Shown here piece after piece: positions 1 through 12,535 of a stretch of 64,000 nt of DNA. Each line of letters opens with the position of its first letter. Position 1 is the stretch's first letter. Location: positions 1,240,001 to 1,304,000 of the forward strand of contig NZ_JAIKTS010000001.1 of assembly GCF_023556335.1 (NCBI RefSeq). The letters run 5' to 3'. This DNA is from Stenotrophomonas mori (GTDB lineage: Bacteria > Pseudomonadota > Gammaproteobacteria > Xanthomonadales > Xanthomonadaceae). Made by a program: the position numbers and the translations under genes. Under the pieces are notes generated by a model, which saw nothing but the letters and a program-made list of their open reading frames with translations, searched no databases and was not told where the DNA came from.

Positions 1-38
1 GCGGCGGTCAACGGCAGTAGCGTCGGCGTTGTCATCAT
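1..38 (-). CDS. nuoN: NADH-quinone oxidoreductase subunit N, first 12 codons only
   Basis: Only the first twelve codons lie in the window; the gene runs off the left edge. Two consecutive ATG codons (38-36 and 35-33) begin the peptide MMTTPTLLPLTA, which fits a NuoN amino end, and an AGGA ribosome site lies just upstream. It sits directly after nuoM, the usual place of nuoN, the last gene of the complex I operon. NuoN is one of the three antiporter-like proton-pumping membrane subunits. The call rests mainly on position. Confidence 0.7.
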   Translation of the reverse strand, partial: MMTTPTLLPLTA

Positions 39-72
39 CAAATCCTGGAATCAATACTCTCGACGGAGCCGC

Positions 73-1584
73 TTACAGCAGCTTGCTCGAGGCGATCTGC
101 ATCGCCAGCTTGGCGATGGAGGGCTCCATCAGCTCGGTCAGCGGGCGCGGGTACACACCCAGTGCCAGCGTACCGACGGCGAACACGCCCAGCACCAGCC
201 ATTCACGCCCGTTGATGTCCTTCATCTCGGCCACGTGGGCGTTGCCGACCTCACCGAAGAACACCCGCTTGTACAGCCACAACGAATAGGCCGCACCGAT
301 GATCAGCGTGGTCGCGGCGGCCAGGGCCACCAGCGGCTCCCACTGGAAGCTGGACAGCACGACCATGAACTCGCCGACGAAACCGCTGGTGCCCGGCAGG
401 CCCGAGTTGGCCATGAAGAACAGCAGCGCGAAGGCGGCGAACCAGGGCATCACGTTGGCCACGCCGCCATAGTCGGCGATGCGGCGGGTATGCAGGCGGT
501 CGTAGAGCACGCCGATACACGAGAACATCGCGCCGGACACGAAGCCGTGCGAGACCATCTGCACCATCGCACCCTGCAGGCCCAGGCGCGCGGCGTCGGG
601 GTTGCCGGCCTCGCGCACCAGCCACAGGGCGACGAAGGTGCCCAGGGTGACGAAGCCCATGTGCGCGATCGACGAGTAGGCCACCAGCTTCTTCATGTCG
701 TCCTGCACCAGGGCGACCAGGCCGACGTAGACCACCGCGACCAGCGACAGCGCGATCACCAGCCAGGCCCATTCGTGGCTGGCGTCCGGAACGATCGGCA
801 GGTTGAAGCGCAGGAAGCCGTAGCCGCCGATCTTCAGCGCGATCGCGGCCAGGATCACCGACCCGGCGGTCGGCGCCTCCACGTGGGCGTCCGGCAGCCA
901 GGTGTGCACCGGGAACATCGGCACCTTGACCGCGAACGCGATCAGGAACGCGAAGAAGACCCAGGTCTGCTCCTTGGCCGACAGCTGCAGCTGGTACAGG
1001 TCGGCCAGCTGGAAGCTGCCGCCCTTGAGGTACAGGTAGATCAGCGCCACCAGCATCAGCACCGAGCCGAGGAAGGTGTAGAGGAAGAACTTCAGCGCGG
1101 CATAGATGCGGCGCGGACCGCCCCAGACACCGATGATCAGGAACATCGGGATCAGCATGGCTTCGAAGAACACGTAGAACAGCATCGCGTCGGTGGCGGC
1201 GAAAATGCCCACCGTCACGCCTTCCAGGATCAGGAAGGCGGCCACGTACTGGTTCACGCGCTTGTCCACCACTCCCCAGGCCCCGATCAGGGCCAGCACG
1301 CCGACCAGGGTGGTCAGCAGCACCAGGGCGATGGCGATGCCGTCCACGGCCAGGTTGTAGCCGATGCCGTACGCCGGGATCCACGGATGCTGCTCGACGA
1401 ACTGCAGCACCTCCCCGGCGCCGCGGTCATAGCCGCTGAGCAGGCCGAGGCTCGCCAGGAAGGTGAGCAGCGCCACCGCCAGCGAGGCCCAGCGGGCGGT
1501 CTGTGCGTTGCGCACGGCAAGAATCACCGCACCGCCGAAGATCGGCAGCCAGATGAGGATACTGAGTAGAGGCCAGTTCGACAC
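73..1584 (-). CDS. nuoM: NADH-quinone oxidoreductase subunit M
   Basis: Antiporter-like membrane subunit of respiratory complex I that carries one proton channel. The 503 residues are hydrophobic almost throughout, with about fourteen membrane segments, a normal length. Family residues are visible: Glu141 in the segment FFEAMLIPMF, Lys220 in AVKVPMF, the WLPDAHVEAPTAGS stretch at about 229-242, and Lys251; these correspond to the charged residues of the proton path in E. coli NuoM. It lies 20 bases after nuoL and 34 bases before nuoN in the same operon. Nothing in it looks broken. Confidence 0.98.
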   Translation of the reverse strand: MSNWPLLSILIWLPIFGGAVILAVRNAQTARWASLAVALLTFLASLGLLSGYDRGAGEVLQFVEQHPWIPAYGIGYNLAVDGIAIALVLLTTLVGVLALIGAWGVVDKRVNQYVAAFLILEGVTVGIFAATDAMLFYVFFEAMLIPMFLIIGVWGGPRRIYAALKFFLYTFLGSVLMLVALIYLYLKGGSFQLADLYQLQLSAKEQTWVFFAFLIAFAVKVPMFPVHTWLPDAHVEAPTAGSVILAAIALKIGGYGFLRFNLPIVPDASHEWAWLVIALSLVAVVYVGLVALVQDDMKKLVAYSSIAHMGFVTLGTFVALWLVREAGNPDAARLGLQGAMVQMVSHGFVSGAMFSCIGVLYDRLHTRRIADYGGVANVMPWFAAFALLFFMANSGLPGTSGFVGEFMVVLSSFQWEPLVALAAATTLIIGAAYSLWLYKRVFFGEVGNAHVAEMKDINGREWLVLGVFAVGTLALGVYPRPLTELMEPSIAKLAMQIASSKLL

Positions 1585-1604
1585 GTCTTCTTATTCCGTA
1601 CAGG

Positions 1605-3683
<2,079 letters not shown>

Positions 3684-3690
3684 CTGTGCG

Positions 3691-3996
3691 TCAGCCCTTC
3701 AACGAATCGACTTCGCCAACGTTGATGGTGTGGCGGGTACGGAACAGGGTCACCAGGATCGCGAGGCCGATGGCGGCTTCGGCCGCGGCCACGGTCAGGA
3801 TGAAGAATACGAACAGCTGCCCGGCGGTGTCGCCCAGCTCGCGCGAGAAGGCGACGAAGTTGATGTTCACCGACAGCAGCATCAGCTCGATCGACATCAG
3901 CAGCACGATGATGTTCTTGCGGTTGAGGAAGATGCCGGCCACGGAGATGCAGAACATCACCGCTCCCAGCGCGAGCATGTGGCCCAGGGAAATCAT
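3691..3996 (-). CDS. nuoK: NADH-quinone oxidoreductase subunit K
   Basis: Small complex I membrane subunit of 101 residues with three membrane helices, homologous to MrpC of sodium/proton antiporters. The two buried glutamates of the family are present, Glu37 in MSIELML and Glu73 in AAAEAAIG, matching E. coli Glu36 and Glu72. The ATG at 3996 overlaps the nuoJ TGA as ATGA, so translation is probably coupled. The same frame stays open further upstream, but that stretch is antisense-like and out of frame with nuoJ, so this start was chosen. Confidence 0.97.
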   Translation of the reverse strand: MISLGHMLALGAVMFCISVAGIFLNRKNIIVLLMSIELMLLSVNINFVAFSRELGDTAGQLFVFFILTVAAAEAAIGLAILVTLFRTRHTINVGEVDSLKG

Positions 3997-4652
3997 GGCT
4001 TGGCCTCCTCGCCGCCTTCGTTGAGCGTGGTATCGGTCAGCACGACCGGCTTCTCGGCCGCCATCTTCACGATGCGCAGGCGGTCGCTGGCGCGGACCCG
4101 GGTCTGCTCGGACGGGTTCTGGGTCTTCACGCCGCTGCGGCGGCGCAGGGTCAGCGTCACCGCCGCGACCACCGCCACGGTCAGGATCACCGCGGCGAAC
4201 TCGAACGGCAGCAGGTACTCGGTGAACAGGCTGCGCGCCAGCCAGGTGATGTTGGAGCTGTCGGCGGCGACCGCGGCGGCGTTGTCCGCCGGGAACGGCG
4301 CGGCCGAGCGGGCCTTGACGCCGATCAGGCTCAGCATCTGCACCAGCATCACCACCGCCACCACCAGCCCGACCGGCAGGTAGCGCACCCAGCCCTCGCG
4401 CAGGCTGTCGGTTTCCACGTCCAGCATCATCACCACGAACAGGAACAGCACCATCACCGCGCCGACGTACACCAGCACCAGCGTGACGCCCAGGAACTCG
4501 GCCCCCACCAGCAGCCAGACGCAGGCCACCGAGAAGAAGGTCAGGATCAGGCACAGCACGGCGTACACCGGGTTGCGCACGCTGATCACCGACAGCGCGG
4601 ACAGGCCCGCGACGATCGAGAAGAACCAGAAAGCGATATTTACCCAATCCAT
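3993..4652 (-). CDS. nuoJ: NADH-quinone oxidoreductase subunit J
   Basis: Complex I membrane subunit of 219 residues with about five helices in the first 165 residues and a charged, probably cytoplasmic tail ending EEAKP. The conserved segment [19 protein letters not shown] is clear; it holds the tyrosine and the pi-bulge region linked to coupling. The start [11 protein letters not shown] at 4652 is the expected family amino end. It overlaps nuoK by four bases and lies 10 bases after nuoI. The loop at about 115-140 is rich in alanine and is the variable part of the family. Confidence 0.97.
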   Translation of the reverse strand: MDWVNIAFWFFSIVAGLSALSVISVRNPVYAVLCLILTFFSVACVWLLVGAEFLGVTLVLVYVGAVMVLFLFVVMMLDVETDSLREGWVRYLPVGLVVAVVMLVQMLSLIGVKARSAAPFPADNAAAVAADSSNITWLARSLFTEYLLPFEFAAVILTVAVVAAVTLTLRRRSGVKTQNPSEQTRVRASDRLRIVKMAAEKPVVLTDTTLNEGGEEAKP

Positions 4653-4662
4653 CTTTCGGTCC

Positions 4663-5151
4663 TCAACGGAAGGCGGCGTCGGCGGCGCGGCGTTCGGCGA
4701 TCTCGGCTTCCAGCCGGTCTCCGATGGCCAGCAGCTGCGGCTTGGTGACGATGTTCTCGCCGCGGTTCTCGAAGTGGTACTCCAGGATATGGGTCTCCAC
4801 GATCGAGTCCACCGGGCAGCTCTCCTCGCAGAAGCCGCAGAAGATGCACTTGAACAGGTCGATGTCGTAGCGCGTGGTGCGGCGGGTGCCGTCCTCGCGC
4901 TTGTCCGAGTCGATGGTGATGGCCAGCGCCGGGCACACCGCCTCGCACAGCTTGCAGGCGATGCAGCGCTCTTCGCCGTTCGGGTAGCGGCGCAGCGCAT
5001 GCAGGCCGCGGAAGCGCGGGGACTGCGGGAACTTCTCCATCGGGTACATCACGGTGTACTTCGGCTTGAACGCGTATTTCAGCGTCAGCCACATGCCGGA
5101 GATCAGCTCCAGCAGCAGCAGGCTCTTGAAATAGTGGGTGATCTTTTTCAT
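4663..5151 (-). CDS. nuoI: NADH-quinone oxidoreductase subunit I (two 4Fe-4S clusters)
   Basis: Peripheral arm subunit that carries clusters N6a and N6b and passes electrons towards N2 in NuoB. Two complete CxxCxxCxxxCP motifs are visible, Cys63/66/69/73 and Cys102/105/108/112. At 162 residues the length is typical for proteobacteria. The amphipathic amino end (about residues 8-28) probably docks on the membrane near NuoH. It is separated from nuoH by 3 bases and from nuoJ by 10 bases. Confidence 0.98.
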   Translation of the reverse strand: MKKITHYFKSLLLLELISGMWLTLKYAFKPKYTVMYPMEKFPQSPRFRGLHALRRYPNGEERCIACKLCEAVCPALAITIDSDKREDGTRRTTRYDIDLFKCIFCGFCEESCPVDSIVETHILEYHFENRGENIVTKPQLLAIGDRLEAEIAERRAADAAFR

Positions 5152-5154
5152 GAA

Positions 5155-6246
5155 TCAAACGCCTCTCTGGATCACGCCGTAGAACACCATCAAGGCGGTC
5201 ACTGCGATCCACGCGATGGTCAGCGGGATGAACACCTTCCAACCCAGACGCATGATCTGGTCGTAGCGGAAGCGCGGGAACGTGGCCCGGAACCAGATGT
5301 ACGAACTGGCGAAGAAGAACGCCTTGGCGAACAGCCACGGCCAGCCGCCGTCCCAGATCCAGTTGACCCACGGCGAGATGTCCGCCGTGACCCAGCCCTG
5401 GATGGGGCTCAGCCAGCCGCCCAGGAAGAAGATCGCGATCAGGAAGCTGATCAGGATCATGTTGGCGTATTCGGCCAGGAAAAACAGCGCGAACGCACCG
5501 CCGGAATACTCGACCATGTGCCCGGCGACGATCTCCGACTCGCCTTCGACCACGTCGAACGGCGAGCGGTTGGTCTCGGCCACGCCGGACACCCAGTACA
5601 CGACGAACAGCGGGAACAGCGGCAGCAGGAACCAGTCGAACAGACCGGAGCTGCCCTTCTGCGCCATCACGATCTCGCTCAGGTTCAGGCTGCCGGCGGC
5701 GATCATCACGCCGACCAGGGCGAAGCCCATCGCGATCTCGTAGCTGACCATCTGCGCGGCCGAACGCATCGCGCCGAGGAAGGCGTACTTGGAGTTCGAA
5801 CCCCAGCCGGCCAGGATCACGCCGTAGATACCCAGCGAGGTCATCGCCAGCAGGTACAGCAGGCCGACGTTGGCGTTGGACAGCGCCAGCTGGTAGTCGA
5901 ACGGCACCACCGCCCAGGCCGCGAACGACGGTGCCAGCACGACCAGCGGCGCCAGCAGGTAGATCGTCTTGTGCGCGTTGCTCGGCTGCACGACCTCCTT
6001 GAACAGCAGCTTGAAGACGTCGGCGAACGCCTGGAAGATGCCCATGCCGACGTACATCGGCCCGTGGCGCACATGCATCCAGCCGATCAGCTTGCGCTCC
6101 CAGACCACGTAGAAAGCGACGGCGATGATGATCGGCATCGCCACCGTCAGGATCTTCAGCACCGTCCACAGCACGATGCCCAGATCGCCCAGGGTCAGGA
6201 ACCACTGGTGCAGCGGGTCGACCGCGTTCAACAGCAACTCGTTCAT
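5155..6246 (-). CDS. nuoH: NADH-quinone oxidoreductase subunit H
   Basis: Membrane subunit (363 residues, about eight helices) that forms the quinone chamber between the two arms of complex I. Family signatures are visible: the [18 protein letters not shown] region near residues 50-68 and the acidic loop [17 protein letters not shown] near residues 220-237, which lines the quinone path. The ATG at 6246 overlaps the nuoG stop by four bases (ATGA). The gene is intact and of normal length. Confidence 0.98.
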   Translation of the reverse strand: MNELLLNAVDPLHQWFLTLGDLGIVLWTVLKILTVAMPIIIAVAFYVVWERKLIGWMHVRHGPMYVGMGIFQAFADVFKLLFKEVVQPSNAHKTIYLLAPLVVLAPSFAAWAVVPFDYQLALSNANVGLLYLLAMTSLGIYGVILAGWGSNSKYAFLGAMRSAAQMVSYEIAMGFALVGVMIAAGSLNLSEIVMAQKGSSGLFDWFLLPLFPLFVVYWVSGVAETNRSPFDVVEGESEIVAGHMVEYSGGAFALFFLAEYANMILISFLIAIFFLGGWLSPIQGWVTADISPWVNWIWDGGWPWLFAKAFFFASSYIWFRATFPRFRYDQIMRLGWKVFIPLTIAWIAVTALMVFYGVIQRGV

Positions 6247-8489
6247 GCAGCCACCACCGTTACCCGAGCGGCACCCAGCGGCGCGGTGGCGCCGTGGCCC
6301 GATTCAATCCAGACCGCACCGGCGGCGACGCGTGCGTCGACCACGACCGGCAGGGTCGCCTTGCCGGCATCGGTGCCGACCTTGGCCATCTGGCCCTCCG
6401 CCAGCTGCAGCCGCGCCGCATCGTCGGCATTGAGCACGATGCGCGGCACGGTGTTTAGCGGATGCGCCTGCAGCGCCTGCGCACGGCGGACCACCGCGTC
6501 GGTGCGGTAGATCGCCGGGGTCGAGGCCACTTCCAGGCCCTCGCCCGCCGGCGCCGGCTGCGCGGAAGCGGCCACCTCCACCTGCACCGGCTTCAGGCCG
6601 GCACGCAGCCCTGCCAGGTCGGTGAACGCGAAACCGTCCAGCTGCATCTCGCCGCCCAGGGCACGCAGTGCGCGCCAGCCCTCGCGGGCTTCGCCGGGCA
6701 GCTTGCCGCCGGCGCGGGCAGCCTGGTCGCGCCCGTCCAGGTTGGTGAGGGTGCCGTCGATTTCCGGCAGCGCACCGATCGGCAGGATCAGGTCGGCGAC
6801 ATCCCGGGTCGAGGTGCAGGCGTACTGGCTGAACGCCACGACGCGGGCCGCGGCCAGCGCCTTGCGCGCGGCGGGGCTGTCGGCGAAGTCCAGGCCCGGC
6901 TCGATGCCGTACAGCACGTAGGCCTTGCGCGGCTGCGCCAGCATCGCGTTGACGTCCTTGCCGGCCGGCAGCACGCCGGCGCGGGACAGGCCGATGGCGT
7001 TGGCGCCCTGCGGAATGCGGCACAGCTTCGCGCCGGTGGCGCCGGCGAAGTCGCGCGCGGCGGCACGGATCGCCGCGGCCTGCGGGTGGTTCTCGGCGAT
7101 CGCGCCGACGATGACGACGGCATTGCCGCCCGCCTTCACCGCCTCGCGCAGCCCCGCATCCTGCAGCGCCTGGACGAACTGCGACGGCGCGACGATCTGC
7201 TTGCCGGCCAGCTTGAACGCGAAATCGAAATCGACCGGGTTGACCGCCAGGATCTGCGCGCCCTTCTGGGTCTGCGCCTTGCGCAGCCGGGCATGCAGCA
7301 GCGGCAGCTCGTGGCGGATGTTGCTGCCCAGCAGCACGATGCGGTCGGCCTGCTCGATCTCCGCCAGCGACGCGCCGAACACCTCGGCGGTCGCGGCATC
7401 GGAGAAGTCGCGGTTGTTGATCCGGTGGTCGATGTTGCCCGAGCCCAGCGCCGCGGCCAGGCGGGCCAGCAGCGCGCCCTCCTCGTTCGAGGTGGACGGG
7501 TGCACCAGCACGCCCAGGTCGTCGCCACGGTTGCCGTCGAGGATCTCGCGGGCCGCGGCCAGGCCTTCGGCCCAGCTCACCTCGACCCACTCGCCGTTGA
7601 CCTTCTGCAGCGGCTTGACCGCGCGGTCGGCGGCGTACAGGCCCTGGTGCGAATAGCGGTCGCGGTCGGACAGCCAGCACTCGTTGACCAGCTCGTTGTC
7701 GCGCGGCACGGTGCGCAGCACTTCGCCGCGGCGCACGTGCAGGAACAGGTTCGAGCCCATCGCGTCGTGGTAGCCCAGCGACTCGCGCGCGGACAGCTCC
7801 CACGGGCGGGCCTTGAACTGGAACACCTTGTTGGTCAGCGCACCGACCGGGCACACGTCGACGACGTTGCCGGACAGCTCGGTGGTCAGCGGCTGGCCGT
7901 CGTAGGTGCCGATCTGCAGGTCCTCGCCCCGGTACATGCCGCCCAGCTCATAGGTGCCGGCGATGTCCGCGGTGAAGCGCACGCAGCGGGTGCACTGGAT
8001 GCAGCGGGTCATCTCGGTGGCGACCAGCGGGCCCATGTCCTCGTCGGCCACCACGCGCTTGCGCTCGTTGAAGCGGCTGACCGAGCGGCCATAGCCCAGC
8101 GATACGTCCTGCAGCTCGCACTCGCCGCCCTGGTCGCAGATCGGGCAATCCAGCGGGTGGTTGATCAGCAGGAACTCCATCACCGAGCGCTGGTACTTGA
8201 GCGCCTTCTCGTTGCGGGTCTGGACCTTCATGCCGTCCATGACCGGCGTGGCGCAGGCCGGCGACGGCTTGGGTGACTTCTCGACGTCGACCAGGCACAT
8301 GCGGCAGTTGGCGGCGATCGGCAGCTTCTCGTGGTAGCAGAAGCGCGGGATCGGGATGCCGGCCTTGTCGGCGGCCTGGATGATCATCGACCCCTTGGGC
8401 GCGAACAGCGTCCGTCCATCGATCTCGATGGTGACGTGCCCTTCCGGCGCCACGGGCGCCTCGCCGGGGTTCATCGGTTGCGCGCTCAT
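6243..8489 (-). CDS. nuoG: NADH-quinone oxidoreductase subunit G
   Basis: Largest peripheral subunit of complex I, 748 residues. The amino part carries a 2Fe-2S site (Cys51, 62, 65, 79), a His/Cys 4Fe-4S site (His111, Cys115, 118, 124) and a second 4Fe-4S site (Cys163, 166, 169, 213). The remainder is the molybdopterin-oxidoreductase-like fold, without an active cofactor site in this family. At the point where E. coli NuoG binds the extra cluster N7 (CxxCxxxC) this protein reads [12 protein letters not shown], so N7 appears to be absent, as in many NuoG proteins. It overlaps nuoF and nuoH by four bases each. Confidence 0.98.
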   Translation of the reverse strand: MSAQPMNPGEAPVAPEGHVTIEIDGRTLFAPKGSMIIQAADKAGIPIPRFCYHEKLPIAANCRMCLVDVEKSPKPSPACATPVMDGMKVQTRNEKALKYQRSVMEFLLINHPLDCPICDQGGECELQDVSLGYGRSVSRFNERKRVVADEDMGPLVATEMTRCIQCTRCVRFTADIAGTYELGGMYRGEDLQIGTYDGQPLTTELSGNVVDVCPVGALTNKVFQFKARPWELSARESLGYHDAMGSNLFLHVRRGEVLRTVPRDNELVNECWLSDRDRYSHQGLYAADRAVKPLQKVNGEWVEVSWAEGLAAAREILDGNRGDDLGVLVHPSTSNEEGALLARLAAALGSGNIDHRINNRDFSDAATAEVFGASLAEIEQADRIVLLGSNIRHELPLLHARLRKAQTQKGAQILAVNPVDFDFAFKLAGKQIVAPSQFVQALQDAGLREAVKAGGNAVVIVGAIAENHPQAAAIRAAARDFAGATGAKLCRIPQGANAIGLSRAGVLPAGKDVNAMLAQPRKAYVLYGIEPGLDFADSPAARKALAAARVVAFSQYACTSTRDVADLILPIGALPEIDGTLTNLDGRDQAARAGGKLPGEAREGWRALRALGGEMQLDGFAFTDLAGLRAGLKPVQVEVAASAQPAPAGEGLEVASTPAIYRTDAVVRRAQALQAHPLNTVPRIVLNADDAARLQLAEGQMAKVGTDAGKATLPVVVDARVAAGAVWIESGHGATAPLGAARVTVVAA

Positions 8490-9823
8490 GCGGCAGCAGC
8501 CTCCACCTTCTTGCCGTCAACCATCGAATGACCGTTGACGATGTAGTACTCGAATTCGTCCCAGAACTGGCGCAGGAACCCCTGGATCGGCCAGGCGGCG
8601 GCTTCGCCGAAGGCGCAGATGGTGTGGCCTTCGATCTGGCCGGCGACCGCCTTGAGCTGGTGCAGGTCGTCCATGGTGGCCTTGCCGGCGACGATGCGCT
8701 CCAGCACGCGGTGCATCCAGCCGGTGCCCTCGCGGCACGGGGTGCACTGGCCGCAGGACTCCTTGTGGAAGAACTGGCTGATGCGGCAGGCGAACTTGAC
8801 GCAGCAGACGCTGTCGTCGATCACCACGATCGCCCCCGAGCCCAGGCCCGAGCCCAGCGCACGGATGGTGTCGTAGTCCATCGGCAGCCCCTTCAGCTCG
8901 GCCGCGGTCAGCACCGGCATGGAGACGCCGCCCGGGATCGCGCCCTTGAGCGTGCGCCCCGGGCGCAGTCCGCCGGCCATTTCCAGCAGCTCGTCGAAGG
9001 TCGTGCCCAGCGGCACCTCGAAGTTGCCGCCGCGCTGCACGCAGCCGGACACCGAGAAGCACTTGGGACCGCCGTTGGCGGTCTTGCTCAGGCCCTTGAA
9101 CCACTCCGGACCGTTGCGGATGATCGCCGGCACCGACCCGTAGGTCTCGGTGTTGTTGATCGTCGAGGGCTTGCCGTACAGGCCGAAGTTCGCCGGGAAC
9201 GGCGGCTTGTAGCGCGGCTGGCCCTTCTTGCCCTCCAGCGACTCCATCAGCGCGGTTTCCTCGCCGCAGATGTAGGCGCCCGCGCCCAGCGCGGCGTACA
9301 GGTCGATATCCACGCCGCTGCCGAGCACGTTCTTGCCCAGCCAGCCGTGCGCGTAGGCATCGGCCAGGGCCTGTTCGAAATGCTCGAACGGCTCGTGGTG
9401 GAACTCGCCGCGCATGTAGTTGTAGCCCACGGTCGAGCCGGTGGCGTAGCAGGCGATCGCCATGCCCTCCACCACCGAGTGCGGGTTGTAGCGCAGGATG
9501 TCGCGGTCCTTGCAGGTCCCCGGCTCGGACTCGTCCGAGTTGCACAGGATGTACTTCTGCATGTCGCCCTTGGGCATGAAGGACCACTTCAGGCCGGTCG
9601 GGAACCCTGCACCGCCGCGGCCGCGCAGGCCGGACTGCTTGACCATCTCGATGACGTCAGCCGGCGCGATCTTCTCTTCCAGGATCTTGCGCAGCGCGGC
9701 GTAGCCACCGGTCTTGAGGTAGTTCTCGTACGACCACGGGGTGTCGTAGTGCAGCGTGGTGTAGACCACGTTGTGCGGAAGCGGCGCCGGACCGACCGGG
9801 CCCTTGGATTCGTGGTGTGCCAT
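8486..9823 (-). CDS. nuoF: NADH-quinone oxidoreductase subunit F (FMN and NADH site)
   Basis: Entry point of electrons into complex I: binds NADH and FMN and carries cluster N3. The 445 residues include the glycine-rich FMN loop [13 protein letters not shown] (about 68-80), the NADH/FMN segment [17 protein letters not shown], and the N3 ligands in [12 protein letters not shown] plus a later Cys in HTICAFGEA. The sequence is intact. It lies 3 bases after nuoE and shares an ATGA with nuoG. Confidence 0.98.
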   Translation of the reverse strand: MAHHESKGPVGPAPLPHNVVYTTLHYDTPWSYENYLKTGGYAALRKILEEKIAPADVIEMVKQSGLRGRGGAGFPTGLKWSFMPKGDMQKYILCNSDESEPGTCKDRDILRYNPHSVVEGMAIACYATGSTVGYNYMRGEFHHEPFEHFEQALADAYAHGWLGKNVLGSGVDIDLYAALGAGAYICGEETALMESLEGKKGQPRYKPPFPANFGLYGKPSTINNTETYGSVPAIIRNGPEWFKGLSKTANGGPKCFSVSGCVQRGGNFEVPLGTTFDELLEMAGGLRPGRTLKGAIPGGVSMPVLTAAELKGLPMDYDTIRALGSGLGSGAIVVIDDSVCCVKFACRISQFFHKESCGQCTPCREGTGWMHRVLERIVAGKATMDDLHQLKAVAGQIEGHTICAFGEAAAWPIQGFLRQFWDEFEYYIVNGHSMVDGKKVEAAAA

Positions 9824-9826
9824 GCC

Positions 9827-10354
9827 TTACTCCAGCCCGTCCAGCAGCGCGTCGACCTGGTCCAGCGTCAGGCGCTCATGGTAATGACCGTTGATGACCA
9901 TCATCGGCGCGCCCGCGCAGCCGGCCAGGCACTCTTCCTCGCGCTTGAGGAAGATGCGCCCGTCGGGCGTGGAATCGCCATGCTTGATGCCCAGCTTCTT
10001 CTCGCAGTGGCGCACGATGTCCTCGGCGCCGTTGAGCCAGCAGCTGATGTTGGTGCAGATGGCGACGTTGTTGCGGCCGACCTTCTCGATCTCGAACATC
10101 GAGTAGAAGCTGGCGACTTCGTAGGCCCACACGAACGGCAGGTCCAGGTACTTGGCCACCGCCGCGATCAGCTCGTCGCTCAACCAGCCCTGGTTCTGCT
10201 CCTGCGCCGCGTGCAGGCCCTGCAGCACGGCCGAGCGCTTGCGCTCCGGCGGGAACTTCGTCAGCCAGTGATCGATGTGAGCACGGGTCTTGTCGCTCAG
10301 CACCACCATCGGGTCGACGTCACGCGCCGCCTCGAAATTACCTGTCGCCTTCAT
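9827..10354 (-). CDS. nuoE: NADH-quinone oxidoreductase subunit E (2Fe-2S)
   Basis: Thioredoxin-fold subunit that binds cluster N1a beside NuoF. The four ligands are Cys100, Cys105 (CTNISC), Cys142 and Cys146 (CLAGC). The length of 175 residues is normal. The ATG at 10354 has GAGG about eight bases upstream. The start overlaps, as ATGA, the stop of a short upstream frame that itself begins in the nuoD stop codon, so nuoE translation may be coupled to nuoD through that small frame. Confidence 0.97.
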   Translation of the reverse strand: MKATGNFEAARDVDPMVVLSDKTRAHIDHWLTKFPPERKRSAVLQGLHAAQEQNQGWLSDELIAAVAKYLDLPFVWAYEVASFYSMFEIEKVGRNNVAICTNISCWLNGAEDIVRHCEKKLGIKHGDSTPDGRIFLKREEECLAGCAGAPMMVINGHYHERLTLDQVDALLDGLE

Positions 10355-10446
10355 CGGCCGACCTCAACCAATAGCAAATCCAGGGAAACCGCCGCCTGCG
10401 GCGGCAGGGCCGCGCGCGCGGCGGGCGTTGTGCGCATGCCCGCCAT
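10351..10446 (-). CDS. possible 31-residue coupled small ORF between nuoD and nuoE
   Basis: Fills the 91-base gap between nuoD and nuoE exactly. Its ATG at 10446 shares one base with the nuoD TGA (TGATG), and its TGA overlaps the nuoE ATG (ATGA). The peptide begins [20 protein letters not shown] and ends in a leucine-rich, acidic stretch; no family is recognised. The TTG-CTA-TTG codons near its end are unusual in this GC-rich context and lie where the nuoE ribosome site needs AT-rich sequence. It may be a translated coupler rather than a functional protein, or chance. No independent evidence of expression. Confidence 0.3.
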   Translation of the reverse strand: MAGMRTTPAARAALPPQAAVSLDLLLVEVGR

Positions 10447-11753
10447 CACCTGTCGACCTCGCCGAACACGAGGTCGTAGGTGCCGATCATCGCCACCACG
10501 TCGGCCAGCATGTGGCCGCGCACCACCGAATCGAGCGAGGACAGGTGGGCGAAGCCGGGCGCGCGCAGGTGCACGCGGAACGGCTTGTTGGCGCCGTCGG
10601 ACATCAGGTAGCAGCCGAACTCGCCCTTGGGCGCCTCGACCGCAGCGTAGGTCTCGCCGGCCGGCACGCAGTAGCCTTCGCTGAACAGCTTGAAGTGGTG
10701 GATCAGCGCTTCCATGTCGTCCTTCATCTCCGCACGCTTGGGAGGGGCGACCTTGAAGTTGCGGACCATGACCGGGCCCGGGTTGGCCTTCAGCCACTGC
10801 ACGCATTGCTTGACGATGCGGTTGGACTCGCGCATTTCCGCCATGCGCACCAGGTAACGGTCGTAGCAGTCACCGTTGGTGCCCAGCGGGATGTCGAAAT
10901 CCACCGCGTCGTACTTGGCGTAGGGCTGCTTCTTGCGCAGGTCCCATTCCACGCCCGAGCCGCGCAGCATGACCCCGGTCATGCCCCAGGCCAGCGCGTG
11001 TTCCGGGCTGATCACGCCGATGCCGACGGTACGCTGCTTCCAGATGCGGTTCTCGGTCAGCAGGGTCTCGTATTCGTCGACGCGCTTGGGGAACTCCTCG
11101 GTGAAGTTCTCCAGGAAGTCCAGCAGCGAGCCTTCGCGCGCCGCGTTCAGGCGCTTGAGCGCGCCGCCCTTGTGCCAGCGCGACTCCTTGTACTTGGGCA
11201 TCGTGTCCGGCAAGTCGCGGTACACGCCGCCCGGACGGTAGTACGCCGCGTGCATGCGCGCGCCGGAGACCGCTTCGTAGCAGTCCATCAGCTCCTCGCG
11301 CTCGCGGAAGGTGTACAGCATCACCGCCATGGCGCCCAGGTCCAGCGCGCCGGTGCCGATGTTCATCAGGTGGTTCAGGATGCGGGTGATCTCGTCGAAC
11401 ATCGTGCGGATGTACAGCGCCCGCTCCGGCACCTCGATTTCCAGCAGGTTCTCGATGGCGCGCACGTAGGCGTGCTCGTTGCACATCATCGAGCAGTAGT
11501 CGAGCCGGTCCATGTAGCCGATCGACTGGTTGAACGGCTTGGACTCGGCCAGCTTCTCGGTGCCCCGGTGCAGCAGGCCGATGTGCGGATCGGCGCGGGT
11601 GATGATCTCGCCGTCCATTTCCAGGATCAGGCGCAGCACGCCGTGCGCGGCCGGGTGCTGCGGGCCGAAGTTCATCGTGTAGCTGCGGATCTCCTGCTGG
11701 GCTTCGGCAGGATTGCTGGCGAAGGCCTGGGAGGCCTGCTGGTACTCACTCAC
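10446..11753 (-). CDS. nuoD: NADH-quinone oxidoreductase subunit D
   Basis: Peripheral arm subunit (435 residues) that forms the quinone site with NuoB and descends from the large subunit of [NiFe] hydrogenases. The conserved start of the fold, [16 protein letters not shown], lies at about 27-42, followed by the quinone-loop histidine and the long helical bundle. No ATG fits; a GTG at 11753 gives [11 protein letters not shown] and overlaps the nuoC stop as GTGA, which also agrees with remembered Xanthomonas NuoD amino ends. The frame stays open further upstream inside nuoC but only as a shadow. Confidence 0.96.
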   Translation of the reverse strand: MSEYQQASQAFASNPAEAQQEIRSYTMNFGPQHPAAHGVLRLILEMDGEIITRADPHIGLLHRGTEKLAESKPFNQSIGYMDRLDYCSMMCNEHAYVRAIENLLEIEVPERALYIRTMFDEITRILNHLMNIGTGALDLGAMAVMLYTFREREELMDCYEAVSGARMHAAYYRPGGVYRDLPDTMPKYKESRWHKGGALKRLNAAREGSLLDFLENFTEEFPKRVDEYETLLTENRIWKQRTVGIGVISPEHALAWGMTGVMLRGSGVEWDLRKKQPYAKYDAVDFDIPLGTNGDCYDRYLVRMAEMRESNRIVKQCVQWLKANPGPVMVRNFKVAPPKRAEMKDDMEALIHHFKLFSEGYCVPAGETYAAVEAPKGEFGCYLMSDGANKPFRVHLRAPGFAHLSSLDSVVRGHMLADVVAMIGTYDLVFGEVDR

Positions 11754-12502
11754 TTGCTTGCCTCCGTCTGCGCGCGCTCGCCCTCGGCGGTCGCGAAGCG
11801 TGCATCGTCGCGGATCACCCGCGGCACGCCCACGCGCGGCTCGACCGACGTCACCGGCTCGTAGATCACGCGCTTCTTCTCTTCGTCGTAGCGCACTTCG
11901 ACGTTGCCGATCAGCGGGAAGTCCTTGCGGAACGGATGGCCGACGAACCCGTAGTCGGTCAGGATCCGGCGCAGGTCCGGGTGGCCTTCGAAGATCACCC
12001 CGTACAGGTCGAACGCCTCGCGCTCGAACCAGTTCAGGCCCGGCCAGACACCGGTCAGCGAAGCCACCAGGGGCAGCGCCTCGTCCGGCACGAAGCAGCG
12101 GACGCGGAGCGCCTGGTTGTGCTGGTAGGACCGCAACTGCAGGACCACGGCGAAGCGCTGCCTCGGCATCGCGTCGGGGCGTGCGCCCTCGGCGGCCTCG
12201 TGGCTGGGGAACTCGCCCCAGGCGAAGCGCCCGGCGCCCTTGCCCTCGACACCGCGGCTGAAGCCCTGCGACGAGACATCGGAGGTGTCCCATTCGTCGC
12301 TGCCGTAGCCGAGGTAGTCGACGCCGCACAGGTCGGTGGCGTGCTCGAAACCGAACTCGTCACGCAGTGCCAGCGCCACCGCCCGCCATTCGGCCGACGG
12401 AACCTCCAGCGTCACTTCGCCGCGCGGTTCGACCACGGAGACCTGCGCACCGGCGAAACGCGCGCGAAGTCGGTCGATGAGTGAAGATGCTTGCTGGGCC
12501 AT
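11750..12502 (-). CDS. nuoC: NADH-quinone oxidoreductase subunit C
   Basis: Peripheral 30-kDa-type subunit of complex I, 250 residues, free of cofactors, structural partner of NuoD and NuoB. The family signature [24 protein letters not shown] is readable in the second half (about 156-180), followed by [16 protein letters not shown] stretch at about 75-105 rich in glycine and charged residues is the variable insertion common in Xanthomonadaceae-type NuoC. It lies 33 bases after nuoB and overlaps nuoD by four bases. Confidence 0.97.
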   Translation of the reverse strand: MAQQASSLIDRLRARFAGAQVSVVEPRGEVTLEVPSAEWRAVALALRDEFGFEHATDLCGVDYLGYGSDEWDTSDVSSQGFSRGVEGKGAGRFAWGEFPSHEAAEGARPDAMPRQRFAVVLQLRSYQHNQALRVRCFVPDEALPLVASLTGVWPGLNWFEREAFDLYGVIFEGHPDLRRILTDYGFVGHPFRKDFPLIGNVEVRYDEEKKRVIYEPVTSVEPRVGVPRVIRDDARFATAEGERAQTEASK

Positions 12503-12535
12503 GGGGGCTGGCGTGCTCTTGAACGGGAAAGGGGG

